64,000 nt of DNA. Source: Saprospiraceae bacterium (GTDB taxonomy: Bacteria > Bacteroidota > Bacteroidia > Chitinophagales > Saprospiraceae). Of this stretch, positions 24,433-33,557 are shown piece after piece. The position numbers were made by a program, and so were the translations under genes. The DNA lies in NCBI GenBank assembly GCA_020630775.1, contig JAHDIN010000006.1, positions 23,696-87,695 of the forward strand, written 5' to 3'. How positions within the stretch are numbered: the first letter of the stretch is position 1; each line of letters starts with the position of its first letter. The notes below the pieces were generated by a model. The model was not told where the DNA came from, did no database searches, and worked only from the letters and a program-made list of their open reading frames with translations.

Positions 24433-25593
24433 CTATTTACCAAGATGCACACGAATCAAACTGTCAATAGTTTCTGATGTGGACGCGTTAAAACCTATGG
24501 TGGCATATAGGATTTCTCTATTGCTATCAAGTAAGTAAGCCGTTGGGTACGCTTTTACTTTATATTGAGGGGGCGCTTCCTTGTCAATAAACATTATGGG
24601 ATAGCTCATTTCGTGTTTTGATAGGAAATTAGGGAGTCTTGATAAGTCCTTTTCGTTGTTGTTAAATGGATTGACGCCGATGACTTGAAGTTCTTTATTT
24701 GAATAGGATTTGCTGAGTGCGTTTAAGTGTGGTATGGCGTTAATGCATGGTGGACAATCGATGTACCAAAAATCAATTAATAAAAAATCGGATTTAAAGG
24801 CTTTGATATCCCTCATGGTATTCTGCTTGTATAGTGTGCCTGATAAAGGAGGGAATTTACTGCCTTTTGGTAATAATTTAATCTCTTCATAGACCTCATC
24901 TTTACTCTCATAGCTTGATTTGATTTTATTGAATCGATCTAGTAAATCTTCTTCTGTTGTTGAAGTGTATTGGATTTTGTCAAAATTGTATAGCGCAAAT
25001 TGACTTTCTATACCAGTGCCAACTTGCTGTGTGATGCGATGTATTTGGTAGTTCTTTTTATCAACCAAAAATTTGAATTCTTGATGTTCTTCTCCAGTGA
25101 CAGCCATTGTTAATTCCCAAACTTTATGCGCTTTAATTTGACTAGGGATGACATCGACTTTTATAGTGGTGTCTTGGATAATACCTTTTAATTTTTCGAT
25201 ATCTAAGAGGAAGTTTTGTATTGATTTTCCAAATGGGCCACCTACTATAGCTCCAATTTCACCATTAGGATGTTTGGTTATAACTTTGTTCTCGCCACTT
25301 ATAGAGTAGATGTTTTGACCATCAAAGAATTTTTCGGAAGCGTCTTTTTTGATCCATATATGCCCACCGAATACCTTGTCTTCTGTTCTCACTAGATCAA
25401 CTTCATAATCATTAAAACTTATAGTATCTAAATCACCAACGTATTTGATTTTAGAATTAGAGACATAAGACATAGAAGGGTTGGCATTATAATGCGCTAT
25501 CATGTTGTCAATTAATGCCTCAGGACTTATGCTCTAGACTTTACATGCGCCTATGCAAAGGGCTATAGAAATGAATAGGGTTAGTTTGTTCAT
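24433..25593 (-). pseudogene. TlpA-like thioredoxin lipoprotein with TAG after the lipobox
   Basis: The C-terminal ~140 residues are a TlpA/ResA-type thioredoxin domain with the active-site WYIDCPPC and the cis-Pro segment VKAYPTAYLLD. The N-terminal ~200 residues are beta-rich, as in substrate-specific Bacteroidota TlpA-like lipoproteins. An ATG at 25593 opens MNKLTLFISIALCIGAC, a clear lipoprotein signal, but the frame meets TAG at 25534-25536 two codons after the lipobox cysteine. It then continues SISPEALIDNMIAHYNANP without a break. Translation from the internal ATG at 25503 would give an unexported protein. The final stop is also TAG. Confidence 0.75.
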
Positions 25594-25636
25594 GATTTGC
25601 TGTGTTGGAAATTTAAATATAGGAACTAACTAAGCA

Positions 25637-26233
25637 TTAACCTATACGCCTCTCCAATAAAATCATCATCATTAAACCCAGCATAATTCGATCATCGTCG
25701 TCACTGTCTATGTTTTTGATCTTTTCAATTTCAAATTCTCTTCCCCAAAAAGAAGGTTGTTTTTTAAGCTTGATGATGACTTCATCTTGGTGATTGGTGA
25801 GGAGATAAGTGGGGTTAAAGAAATAACCTGTCAATATGCCTAAGATTGGAATTTCGCCAAAGATCGAATCCAATACTTTTATCCAAGCGTTTTCTTCTTG
25901 AATGGTGTATTGCGCTTTATCAAATTGATCAATCAATTCATAATTTGTTTTCCAAATGGATCGCCAGCCTTTACGTACAATTTTACCAAAACTGTTGCCA
26001 TGTTCATCTGAGAAACTGTATGCCGCTGAGAAGTCCAACCATCGATCTGCTTTGATTCTATAGTTTACTTTTGATTTAGTTTCATCATTATAAATGACGA
26101 TGTCCTCTTTGAGCTTAAACATCTTTTGCTTGACATAAGCAATGACTTTGCCTTGAGCATCTGTTGCAGTAAAGTCATTTGAAAGGGTAGAGATCTTGAA
26201 TTGAAACCTAATGGGAAATTGTAAGTCTTGCAT
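25637..26233 (-). CDS. LURP-one/scramblase-fold-like protein, 198 aa
   Basis: The protein has paired beta strands with a repeated 'F-x-I-x-N/E' rhythm (FQFKISTLSNDFTATDAQGKVIAYVKQKMFKLKEDIVIYND), then further strands and a hydrophobic segment (GEIPILGILTGYFFNPTYLLTNH). This resembles the tubby-like/LURP-one/scramblase beta barrel. No signal peptide. The assignment is tentative. The gene is not clearly in an operon. Confidence 0.4.
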   Translation of the reverse strand: MQDLQFPIRFQFKISTLSNDFTATDAQGKVIAYVKQKMFKLKEDIVIYNDETKSKVNYRIKADRWLDFSAAYSFSDEHGNSFGKIVRKGWRSIWKTNYELIDQFDKAQYTIQEENAWIKVLDSIFGEIPILGILTGYFFNPTYLLTNHQDEVIIKLKKQPSFWGREFEIEKIKNIDSDDDDRIMLGLMMMILLERRIG

Positions 26234-26577
26234 GTGTAAAGGGTTGTGGTTTGTTGTTATGGAATTGAGTGTGTGGTTTTAGTTGATTTATTTTTTATTA
26301 AAGATAAAGTATCGGACTTGTTCGACTTCGGGGAATATGCTTTTATAATTAATTTTTATGTTCTGGTCTATCTTCTTCATAGAACTTTACAAAGCTAGGA
26401 ACAATTGAACCAATATAAGCCAATAAATTTATAATGTGAGCCAATTTTTCTTATGTGGAATTTGATTATGATGAGTATAGTTTTCATTTGGGCACTCATA
26501 CCGGTGTATACCTATGGTATTAAAGTCGATTTGCTTATATCTAACTAAAGAGCTTTTTAACTCAAAGAAATAATCTT
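26234..26577. other. 344-base gap after the AbiEii gene
   Basis: A 68-codon minus-strand frame (26429-26635) overlaps the end of the toxin gene in a different frame; its composition gives no support for a gene and I do not call it. Otherwise the gap is AT-rich with no hairpin followed by T-run, no attC-like core and no clear promoter. Confidence 0.4.
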
Positions 26578-27246
26578 TTAGTCTGATGATGATTGTTCTA
26601 TTAATTCCTCGAAGTCTAATTTTATTAAAGCCCATTTTTTATTTAGCAAACAGTTCGGATCGGGATCCTGATCAGCATTTTTAAAATTGACTAGACCATC
26701 TTTGATTTCTTGCCTTGAGTGATTGTACGGAGATCTTGATTGATAAATATTTAGCATATTCGATAATGAGTAATTGTCTAATAGAGCATGAATATCCCAA
26801 AAGTCTTTTTTTCTACCACCATTATCTCTGCCAATGATATCTAGTTTCATAGCAATTATTTCTTCAATACTCGATATTCTGATGTTTTGAAAATTCACGA
26901 TAGGGTATATAAAAGAATCATTAGTATAAAATAGATCAAGTTTTACTGCCTCTGATTTATGATTACCAATAAAGCAAGAATTTCCCATAGTATCATTGAT
27001 CCACTTTTCAGTACTTACATAGTTCAGTTCTTTTTTAAGCTCATTGTAAATAGATTTAAAATTAATAGAGCCGTAATTTGAATCTGTAAACAAATCTATA
27101 TCAATGGACATGCGGTGCCCAATTTGTAAGCTTAATGCAGTGCCGCCTACAAGACGAAAGGTGTCTAGGGATTTCATTTTCATTAAGACTTGTAATTGAT
27201 CCCAAAGTAAATCGGTAACAGTTTCTTTGTGAATTTGAATGGGCAT
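26578..27246 (-). CDS. AbiEii/AbiGii-family nucleotidyltransferase toxin
   Basis: The nucleotidyltransferase motif LVGGTALSLQIGHRMSIDIDLFTD (GG..., D-x-D at about 49-51) and the downstream EIIAMKLDIIGRDNGGRKKDFWDIHALLD are the conserved elements of AbiEii-type toxins, which transfer nucleotides to tRNA 3' ends or otherwise inactivate translation. The length (222 aa) is normal. The start codon overlaps the antitoxin's stop by one base, so expression is coupled. It is the toxin of a two-gene module. Confidence 0.85.
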   Translation of the reverse strand: MPIQIHKETVTDLLWDQLQVLMKMKSLDTFRLVGGTALSLQIGHRMSIDIDLFTDSNYGSINFKSIYNELKKELNYVSTEKWINDTMGNSCFIGNHKSEAVKLDLFYTNDSFIYPIVNFQNIRISSIEEIIAMKLDIIGRDNGGRKKDFWDIHALLDNYSLSNMLNIYQSRSPYNHSRQEIKDGLVNFKNADQDPDPNCLLNKKWALIKLDFEELIEQSSSD

Positions 27247-27764
27247 TATGCTTTTTGGATTATATATTTTTGAATGTTCTCCTCAAATTTTGGGATAAAA
27301 GAATGCTTGATGTTTTTTATTTCATTTTTGATCACAGGCAGGGAGTAAATTTTAATCATTGTTTTGATTTCTGTTTGATTACCTCTTTCCAATATTCTTT
27401 GAATAACAGATCTTTTATTTTTTTCAAAGTCTATTAATTCCATTCTTGTATCCCAGAAAATTGAACTTCTAAATTTTCCAATCAAAGGATTAGTGATTTT
27501 TCTTTCTGATTCCTTATATGCATGAACGTCATAAGTCGCTTGAACCAACATGAAATATTCATGATTGATCTTAAAGTAGTTTCCAAGTTTGTAAGAAAGT
27601 TTTGGATTGATTTTTCTTCTTTCTTTTGTGATTGCATTTATCGTTTGGGGGTGTTCTTTGATGTCATTAGCCAGAGTTATAGCTTTTATTTTACGTTTTT
27701 TTAATTCTCTTTTCAATATAGCTCCAGGATGAATGCCCTTTATCCTGTTTAATTGTGGCATCAT
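27246..27764 (-). CDS. HigA-like Xre antitoxin paired with AbiEii
   Basis: The N-terminal helix-turn-helix (GIHPGAILKRELKKRKIKAITLANDIKEHPQTINAITKERRKINPKLSYKLGNYF) is of the HigA/plasmid-maintenance antidote type; the helical C-terminal part probably contacts the toxin. The longest frame starts at TTG 27773, but the tandem ATGs at 27762-27764 and 27759-27761 (MMPQLNRIKG) are better starts, and the operator then lies just upstream. Its partner is an AbiEii toxin and not HigB, which is a less usual combination. Confidence 0.8.
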   Translation of the reverse strand: MMPQLNRIKGIHPGAILKRELKKRKIKAITLANDIKEHPQTINAITKERRKINPKLSYKLGNYFKINHEYFMLVQATYDVHAYKESERKITNPLIGKFRSSIFWDTRMELIDFEKNKRSVIQRILERGNQTEIKTMIKIYSLPVIKNEIKNIKHSFIPKFEENIQKYIIQKA

Positions 27765-27766
27765 AG

Positions 27767-27820
27767 TAAACAAATTTGTTTATAATTTAAAGATAATAAT
27801 AAATAAACAAATTTGTTTAT
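27767..27820. promoter_or_regulatory. two palindromic operators upstream of the toxin-antitoxin pair
   Basis: Two copies of the palindrome TAAACAAATTTGTTTA occur at 27767-27782 and, extended to a perfect 18 bases (ATAAACAAATTTGTTTAT), at 27803-27820. Their centres are about 37 bases apart, near three and a half helical turns. They lie directly before the antitoxin start. This is the usual layout for autorepression by an Xre antitoxin dimer; binding by this protein is inferred. Confidence 0.75.
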
Positions 27821-27988
27821 AAAGAGTTGGCTGGACATAAAGTGCACAATTTTTAATTCCTATTATGTGAGCTTAATTTCTGGAATTGTGTAGGGGATTC
27901 TAATGGAGTCTTTCATCTTGGGTGTAGTCTATTGTTGATATCTGGCATATCTGCAAGGAACTATTAAATATGCCGTCATGATCGCTTA

Positions 27989-28870
27989 TTATAAACCACT
28001 TTTTATAATTCTCCTTATAAATTTTGAACCGTCTGAATACTTTATTTCTAATAAATACATGTTGTCAGGCAAATGACTGAAGTCTGCAATACAGCGTGTA
28101 TTTGAGCAAGATTTGCTTATAATTTGAGTACCTGAAAGATCAAACAAAGTCAAGTTATTAATCTTTAGTGCAGTGCTATTAACAGTAAGTATTTCATTGA
28201 ATGGATTGGGACTAATTTGAGTGATGTTATTTATTTCTTTGGTGTTGGTTGTGTACTTAGAATTGACGTTGTCTATAATAAATATAGTATGTCCTTTAGA
28301 CGCCTCTTCTACAAAACCGTCGGCTCCTTTTGCTCTGAATTGAAGTCTGATAGAATCATAATTTGTTGATGACAAATCGTTAATATTTATTTTATATGCA
28401 TTAAATGAATCTTCTTGTTGAGTTATGGAGTCTTGATAAATTATATTCGGATCTAAGAGATTTATTTCGGAGTTAAACCCAAAAATTTCAACATAACAAC
28501 CTGAGTTGCCAGCTAAACTATCACACATGGCTTGGTAAGTTATTTCATGTAAATTTCTTAAAGGGATATCCTGGTATAATAGTCCAGAATAACTAGCATC
28601 AATCCCTAATGAATTTGATTCTAGTTTCAATGAAAAAGAATCGACAGGACTGCCTTCGTATCTTGTAGCTGGGACTGAAAACAGAGTTGTATTCTGATCA
28701 TTTGGGTTGTTATTTGATTCCCAAACAGCAGGGACAACTGCAGATATACCGTTTATTGAATACATCCAATGGTAAGCGGTATCCCATTTTTCAAAATTTC
28801 CATCTTCTATTTGCGATAATAGATTTGATGTGAATAATAGCGTAATTAAGATGATTGCTGTTCCTTTCAT
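27989..28870 (-). CDS. secreted protein with T9SS sorting domain
   Basis: A signal peptide (MKGTAIILITLLFTSNLLSQ) begins the protein; the mature N-terminal ~200 residues (IEDGNFEKWDTAYHWMYS...) look like a carbohydrate-binding-type beta sandwich with the typical opening 'NFEKWD'. The last ~70 residues, QISPNPFNEILTVNS to FIRRIIKSGL, are a type A sorting domain for the type IX system. The mature protein should be on or outside the cell surface. Confidence 0.75.
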   Translation of the reverse strand: MKGTAIILITLLFTSNLLSQIEDGNFEKWDTAYHWMYSINGISAVVPAVWESNNNPNDQNTTLFSVPATRYEGSPVDSFSLKLESNSLGIDASYSGLLYQDIPLRNLHEITYQAMCDSLAGNSGCYVEIFGFNSEINLLDPNIIYQDSITQQEDSFNAYKININDLSSTNYDSIRLQFRAKGADGFVEEASKGHTIFIIDNVNSKYTTNTKEINNITQISPNPFNEILTVNSTALKINNLTLFDLSGTQIISKSCSNTRCIADFSHLPDNMYLLEIKYSDGSKFIRRIIKSGL

Positions 28871-28944
28871 GTTGATTTATTGTAGCAGACTGTTTTATTT
28901 ATTCTTGAAAGTGTTTACTGCCGCAATGTTCATTGGTTAATCTA

Positions 28945-30174
28945 TCACTTACCGTTTGCAATAGTAATCTTCTTAGATAAAACCCCATCCTTGGTATCCA
29001 AATTCAAAATATATACGCCCGACTTTAAAGTAGATACGTCCACCTTACTAGGCGCGCTATTCCCAGTAAGTACAGTTTTTCCATCTAAATCTCTGATCAC
29101 CCATTTTGCGTTAGTTTTTGGTAATGATTCTACAATATGAATTTCATCAGATGCGGGATTCGGGAATACGGTCAATGTAGCAGCATCAAGATTATCCGCA
29201 GAAGACGGCCCATTAAATACAAGTTTAGCGATGTGATTACCTATCGTCCCAACAGCGATAACGGTGTCTTGGTATTCGGCAAATTCAAATACTTGACTCG
29301 GTATATCTGAAATCTCTTCTCGGTCAAAGAAATATTCTCGGTTGTCTCGAATAACCGTAATGCCTTCGTCACTTATAGTTGAGATATTAGATAGCCAAAC
29401 ATCTTCTTTGGAATCTTTAAATACATTGATATAACTGTCAAATTGATCTTGTATGATGACATTATAATTTGTACCGTCATATAGGACGACACCGCCGCCA
29501 TTCATAGCTAGCCATACTTCGGTTTCTGATTCGATATGTATGTCATTGACTCTAGCGCCGGAGATGTGCGTACGCATGTCTTCATTTGTCCATTCTAAGT
29601 CTGGAGATATTCTTGTCAGGAATTCTCTATTGCCAAACCATACATTATCAGAGGCATCAATGTAAGGGTCAAGATTAAAGTCCGACTTTAAGTCAGGGTA
29701 GTCCGCGGTAGTAAATTGTATCGTCTCATCGGTACTAAAATCATGACGTATCAAGCCCAAGCCATCAGTAGATATCCAAAGTATTTGATTTTGAATGGCT
29801 AAGTCTCTTAGGTTGTCCACAGGCAAAAAAGAATTAGAGCTGTTGTAGTTGTTTAGCATGCCATCCTTGTATGTCCAAAGACCTCGTTCTGTCGTTGTAA
29901 ACCATATGGTACCGTCTTCATCTGTGGCAACGCCCCTTGGTTCTATGCGCGGATCATCGGGATCTACTTCTATATTTTCCCAAACACCATTGGTTCGGAT
30001 ATTTAAAGTGCCGTTTTCATTAACAGCTATAAGCTGGTCTTGATTGGTGATTAAGTCCCAATTCCATGACCATGTATTTGAAGGGTCGACGCCTTCAATG
30101 ATAGAGTTTAAGGTTTGAGCTTGTAGGCTGATAGCGCATGTGATGCATACAAAGAAATGGAATAGTTTATTCAT
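28945..30174 (-). CDS. secreted two-component-propeller protein with T9SS sorting domain
   Basis: A signal peptide (to SLQAQ) is followed by propeller units of the Reg_prop kind: GTIWFTTTERGLWTYKDGMLNN, QILWISTDGLGLIRHDFSTDE, NVWFGNREFLTRISPD and TEVWLAMNGGGVVLYDG. The last ~80 residues (VFPNPASDEIHIVESLP... GVYILNLDTKDGVLSKKITI) are a type A sorting domain. It differs from 4691-5737, which has the propeller but a lipid anchor. It is likely surface exposed; the ligand is unknown. Confidence 0.8.
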   Translation of the reverse strand: MNKLFHFFVCITCAISLQAQTLNSIIEGVDPSNTWSWNWDLITNQDQLIAVNENGTLNIRTNGVWENIEVDPDDPRIEPRGVATDEDGTIWFTTTERGLWTYKDGMLNNYNSSNSFLPVDNLRDLAIQNQILWISTDGLGLIRHDFSTDETIQFTTADYPDLKSDFNLDPYIDASDNVWFGNREFLTRISPDLEWTNEDMRTHISGARVNDIHIESETEVWLAMNGGGVVLYDGTNYNVIIQDQFDSYINVFKDSKEDVWLSNISTISDEGITVIRDNREYFFDREEISDIPSQVFEFAEYQDTVIAVGTIGNHIAKLVFNGPSSADNLDAATLTVFPNPASDEIHIVESLPKTNAKWVIRDLDGKTVLTGNSAPSKVDVSTLKSGVYILNLDTKDGVLSKKITIANGK

Positions 30175-30433
30175 GTTTATGATTTTGAGTTTAGGAAGTT
30201 AACGTTCGTAAATTTAGCTTTTTTAGTCTTTTGTTCAGTTCTAGCGCATCAATTTATTGTTTAAGCGACTTGTGTAAATAAAAGCTTAATGATTCAGGTA
30301 GTGAATGAACGGTAATCGATTAGGCAGCGTGTCTGTATCTGTGTATATGCTATGTTTTCCGCGCCTTGTAGTCTTGCAGCTTTAGAACTTATAGTGATAA
30401 GGTGAAATGTGGTTGGTTAGCGTCCTGCAATGC

Positions 30434-31513
30434 TTAATTGATAACGGCATTAAATTTTTCCCAAAAGAGATTGTCGAAAGACGATAAGGCAAAATTATCT
30501 CCCGACGTCGTCGCTTCTCCATTTCTGATAATGACCAATTGCTGACTAGGGACAATATAGATGCGTTGCTCATCTTTACCCATAGCAGCTACCATGTCTG
30601 CGGGTGCATTAGGGACAAGTGCGCCAGGAAATATTGTTTGCGTAGCGGGTAACATGTGTTGGCTCTTTCCATTTAACCACCATAAGTAACCATAGGATGG
30701 ATTTATGTTTTGAGAACTCGTTTGGCTTTCGACAAAAAAGTCCTCTTCATGAATTTGTTCTCCATCCCAATGTCCATTTTGAGAAGCCCATAAGCCGAAT
30801 CGTGCCATGCTTCGTGTATTGCTATGGTAGATGCGATATATGATGCCGTTATTCCAAAAGCCGTCCATGCCTATTTTATCGGCTAATCTGGTGTTGAAAT
30901 AGTTCTCGAATTCGATGCCACTTGCAGTTTCAATGATATTCATTAACCGTTGAAAAACGTTGCCATATGCCCATCTGGTGCCAGCGTCAGCGATGTAAGT
31001 TAAATTGGATGGGATGACAAGTTGGGGCACGTCATCTAAGCCGGATGTCATGGACAATAAGCTTTTAACTGTTATTAATGCTTCCTGTTCGGGGGTGGTG
31101 CTTGTCCAGTTCTGGCCGATGTAATCTGATACTTTATTATTGATATCGATAAATCCATTTTGTTGAGCGATGCCTGTGATCGCTGTCACTAAAGTTTTGC
31201 CTGCACTATTCCATCGCCAAGTTGAGCTAGGGCTATGCCCATTAAAGTATTCTTCAACTACAATTTTTCCATTATGCAATACCATAAAGGATTTAGAGTT
31301 TTCTTCAATTAAGAATTGCTTTAAGTTTTCTAATTCGGTGAGGTTCCATTCAAGATCTTGAGGTGAAGTCGTTTGCCATTCATCAGAGTCGATAGGAGGG
31401 AAGTAGACGCTTGTTTCTTCTGCAGGTGGTAACAAATTATCGTCATTTGTTTCGCAACTGATTGTAAGAAAAGTGCCGAGTATAAATGGTATGAATAGTT
31501 TGGCGTACTTCAT
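30434..31513 (-). CDS. serine hydrolase of the beta-lactamase/class C family
   Basis: The lipoprotein-like signal ends at ISC (residues 18-20). The catalytic Ser103-x-x-Lys106 motif (WRWNSAGKTLV) and the Tyr-x-Asn motif (WAYGNVFQ, residues ~180) are in the right order. The C-terminal region contains YGYLWWLNGKSQ and a MVAAMGKDEQRIYIVPSQQLVIIRNGE segment typical of the family. These enzymes include esterases and D-aminopeptidases as well as beta-lactamases; which substrate applies here is unknown. Confidence 0.8.
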   Translation of the reverse strand: MKYAKLFIPFILGTFLTISCETNDDNLLPPAEETSVYFPPIDSDEWQTTSPQDLEWNLTELENLKQFLIEENSKSFMVLHNGKIVVEEYFNGHSPSSTWRWNSAGKTLVTAITGIAQQNGFIDINNKVSDYIGQNWTSTTPEQEALITVKSLLSMTSGLDDVPQLVIPSNLTYIADAGTRWAYGNVFQRLMNIIETASGIEFENYFNTRLADKIGMDGFWNNGIIYRIYHSNTRSMARFGLWASQNGHWDGEQIHEEDFFVESQTSSQNINPSYGYLWWLNGKSQHMLPATQTIFPGALVPNAPADMVAAMGKDEQRIYIVPSQQLVIIRNGEATTSGDNFALSSFDNLFWEKFNAVIN

Positions 31514-31741
31514 TTTAGGAATATGCTTATTAGACAGTGGTAGGGTTGAAAGGTTTAATGATTTTCCATCAATTTGTACGAAAGACTAGTTTCTTTTAGT
31601 TTTTATAAATTCTGAATCTAGTATTTGCGCGTCATTCATTGAATTTGGTTTTGATCTAAAGAAAGTAGTTGTTTATTTATAGCCTTCCTCAATAATTAGA
31701 AGATGTCCTATAACTACATAATAATGCCTCTCGACTTTTAT

Positions 31742-32812
31742 TTATGTGTAAAGTTCCTTTCTTATTTTAATCAGTAAGTCCTCTATCATTTTATAGTTAG
31801 GTTCATCTGGTAATTTTGATGTGATATAAGCTTGTTCGACCAGTGACATTTTACTATTTGCCATTTTGATTAGTTCGTCATACTGCCATTCTCCATTCCT
31901 TATTTTGAGAAGTTCGTCTCTGTTTTCTCTTTTGACATTAATCTTTTCATCTCTTAGTATCTCTTCTGCCATGTCTAATAATCTAAAAGTATGCATCATG
32001 TTTTTAGAGTCGTAGTTCTTTCCATGTTGTATATTGTTTTCATACCTGCTTTCATTTCTCTGATCCACCCAATCCCAATACGCTTTATAGTCCTTGCAGT
32101 ATTTAATATAGCCATCCTGATTAAATTGAAGATGTGTTAGAGGTTTTTCATTCTTTGGAATGCTGCTCAATAATACAGATGTGGCAGTTTTCTTCTTTGT
32201 TACCCCATTGTATCCAAGTTGTTTTGAATCATCGTAATAAAGACCATAAGTGTCTTTGAAGTGAGGTATTTTTACTAATCCGATGTTTTCTTGGGATTTT
32301 CCTTCCTCTTTCAACCATTGTGATAGAGGTATAGATCCTTGTTTATTAAGTATATAACAAAAGTCTGTTACCAACTTCTTTAGTCTTGGCATTGGGTTTA
32401 CAATTTTTTTATTGAGTCCTCTAGCCTTTCTTACTTGAGTAAATGCATAGCCGCCGAATGTATCTTTGCATTTTTTTGAAATAAAGTCCTTTGTTTTGAT
32501 TTTTTTCATAATTGGATGCTTTATCAAAACTTTGTCCTTCGGTGTTTCAAGTAGTTCAAGTATGTTGGGATTGTTCTTAGATAACAATTCTAAGAATCTT
32601 CCAATTTCATAAAAAACGATATCGTTTGTTTCATTCGATATTTGTGGTAAATAATGAAATCCAAAAAAAATATCTTTCGGCAAATAAAAAACACCTTTGA
32701 TGTCGGTGTCTGAATTTGGAACGTCTAGATTATATGCTTTACTTCCTGAAATGCATTCGAGTAATATTAGATTGTTTTCTCTTATAAATTCTATGTTAAG
32801 TTTAGTTTTCAA
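31742..32812 (-). CDS. RlaP-like nucleotidyltransferase, second type
   Basis: A DNA-polymerase-beta-type nucleotidyltransferase motif is clear: LECISGSKAYNLDVPNSDTDIKGVF, with Gly23-Ser24 and Asp35/Asp37. The rest resembles predicted nucleotidyltransferases of COG3541 (GGYAFTQVRKARGLNKK, then RNESRYENNIQHGKNYDSKNMMHTFRLLDMAEEIL). COG3541 (RlaP) members have been linked to RNA repair in the literature as I recall. It overlaps the previous gene by 11 bases and is the last gene of a three-gene operon. Confidence 0.7.
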   Translation of the reverse strand: MKTKLNIEFIRENNLILLECISGSKAYNLDVPNSDTDIKGVFYLPKDIFFGFHYLPQISNETNDIVFYEIGRFLELLSKNNPNILELLETPKDKVLIKHPIMKKIKTKDFISKKCKDTFGGYAFTQVRKARGLNKKIVNPMPRLKKLVTDFCYILNKQGSIPLSQWLKEEGKSQENIGLVKIPHFKDTYGLYYDDSKQLGYNGVTKKKTATSVLLSSIPKNEKPLTHLQFNQDGYIKYCKDYKAYWDWVDQRNESRYENNIQHGKNYDSKNMMHTFRLLDMAEEILRDEKINVKRENRDELLKIRNGEWQYDELIKMANSKMSLVEQAYITSKLPDEPNYKMIEDLLIKIRKELYT

Positions 32813-33557
32813 TTATTTCTTTGAATTTAGTGTTGAGTTTTTCTGATGATTGTAGTTCAGTAGTATCCTGCATATTGACTGAATTTAAATAATTAAATTC
32901 TTGGTCAATAAAATCAATAATTAGTTTATCCATTTTATGAACATAATCCTCATTTGCCGATTTTTTAATTTCTAGCAAATGGTTTATGTGATTCATTACT
33001 GTATCATCTTCAACGATTGATATTAAATTTGGAATGTCCATTGGCGGAATTTCATTTTTTTTGATTATCCATTTTGCAGCCATAATGGGTCTTAGGACAT
33101 AAAATAATTTCTTTAATTTAATCGCACTTGATAAATCATTGTTAGAGAAGCTATTCTTGGCTATACCTTTATAATGATTCACTGTATGTCTTGGGTTGAA
33201 ATACTCCTTGCACAAATTGAGGAGAGTTGATCTAAAATCTTCGATTTCTGTGTATATGATAGGGGATTGTGCCCATTCAAATGGAGTTGCGTTAGATTTT
33301 CGGATCAATTTCAACGTTTTCTTAATATCCCATCCATTAATATCAAGCAATTCTCCGTGAAAGTAATTAATGCTATCTGGTTTGTCGTCAATTTCTAAGT
33401 AGTCCGACTTAGGTCTTTTGTATATGATTCTTACATCATAATCACTATCCGGTGAAGGGCAGCCCCATGCACGACTACCACTTTCAGCTGCAAGAAGAAT
33501 TTTAATATTCTGCTTTTCTTCTAGTTGTTTAATATGCTTTATTATTTCATTTCTCAT
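32802..33557 (-). CDS. RlaP/COG3541 nucleotidyltransferase
   Basis: The motif LAAESGSRAWGCPSPDSDYDVRIIY gives Gly27-Ser28 and Asp39/Asp41, and the segment LLDINGWDIKKTLKLIRKSNATPFEWAQSPIIY is the signature of RlaP-type nucleotidyltransferases (YcgL family in Bacillus). The length of 251 aa is usual. It overlaps the upstream and downstream genes by 11 bases each, so the three are translated together. Sequence differs from the second nucleotidyltransferase, so the operon has two distinct types and not a recent duplication. Confidence 0.8.
   Translation of the reverse strand: MRNEIIKHIKQLEEKQNIKILLAAESGSRAWGCPSPDSDYDVRIIYKRPKSDYLEIDDKPDSINYFHGELLDINGWDIKKTLKLIRKSNATPFEWAQSPIIYTEIEDFRSTLLNLCKEYFNPRHTVNHYKGIAKNSFSNNDLSSAIKLKKLFYVLRPIMAAKWIIKKNEIPPMDIPNLISIVEDDTVMNHINHLLEIKKSANEDYVHKMDKLIIDFIDQEFNYLNSVNMQDTTELQSSEKLNTKFKEIIEN

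Noticed and set aside
7238..25593. Genome-wide recoding of TAG as a sense codon.
   Set aside because: TAG is the natural terminal stop of several normal genes in the window (for example at 10179, 16934 and the end of the SulP gene).
26429..26635. 68-codon frame overlapping the AbiEii gene end.
   Set aside because: It overlaps a well-supported gene in another frame and has no start context or recognisable sequence.
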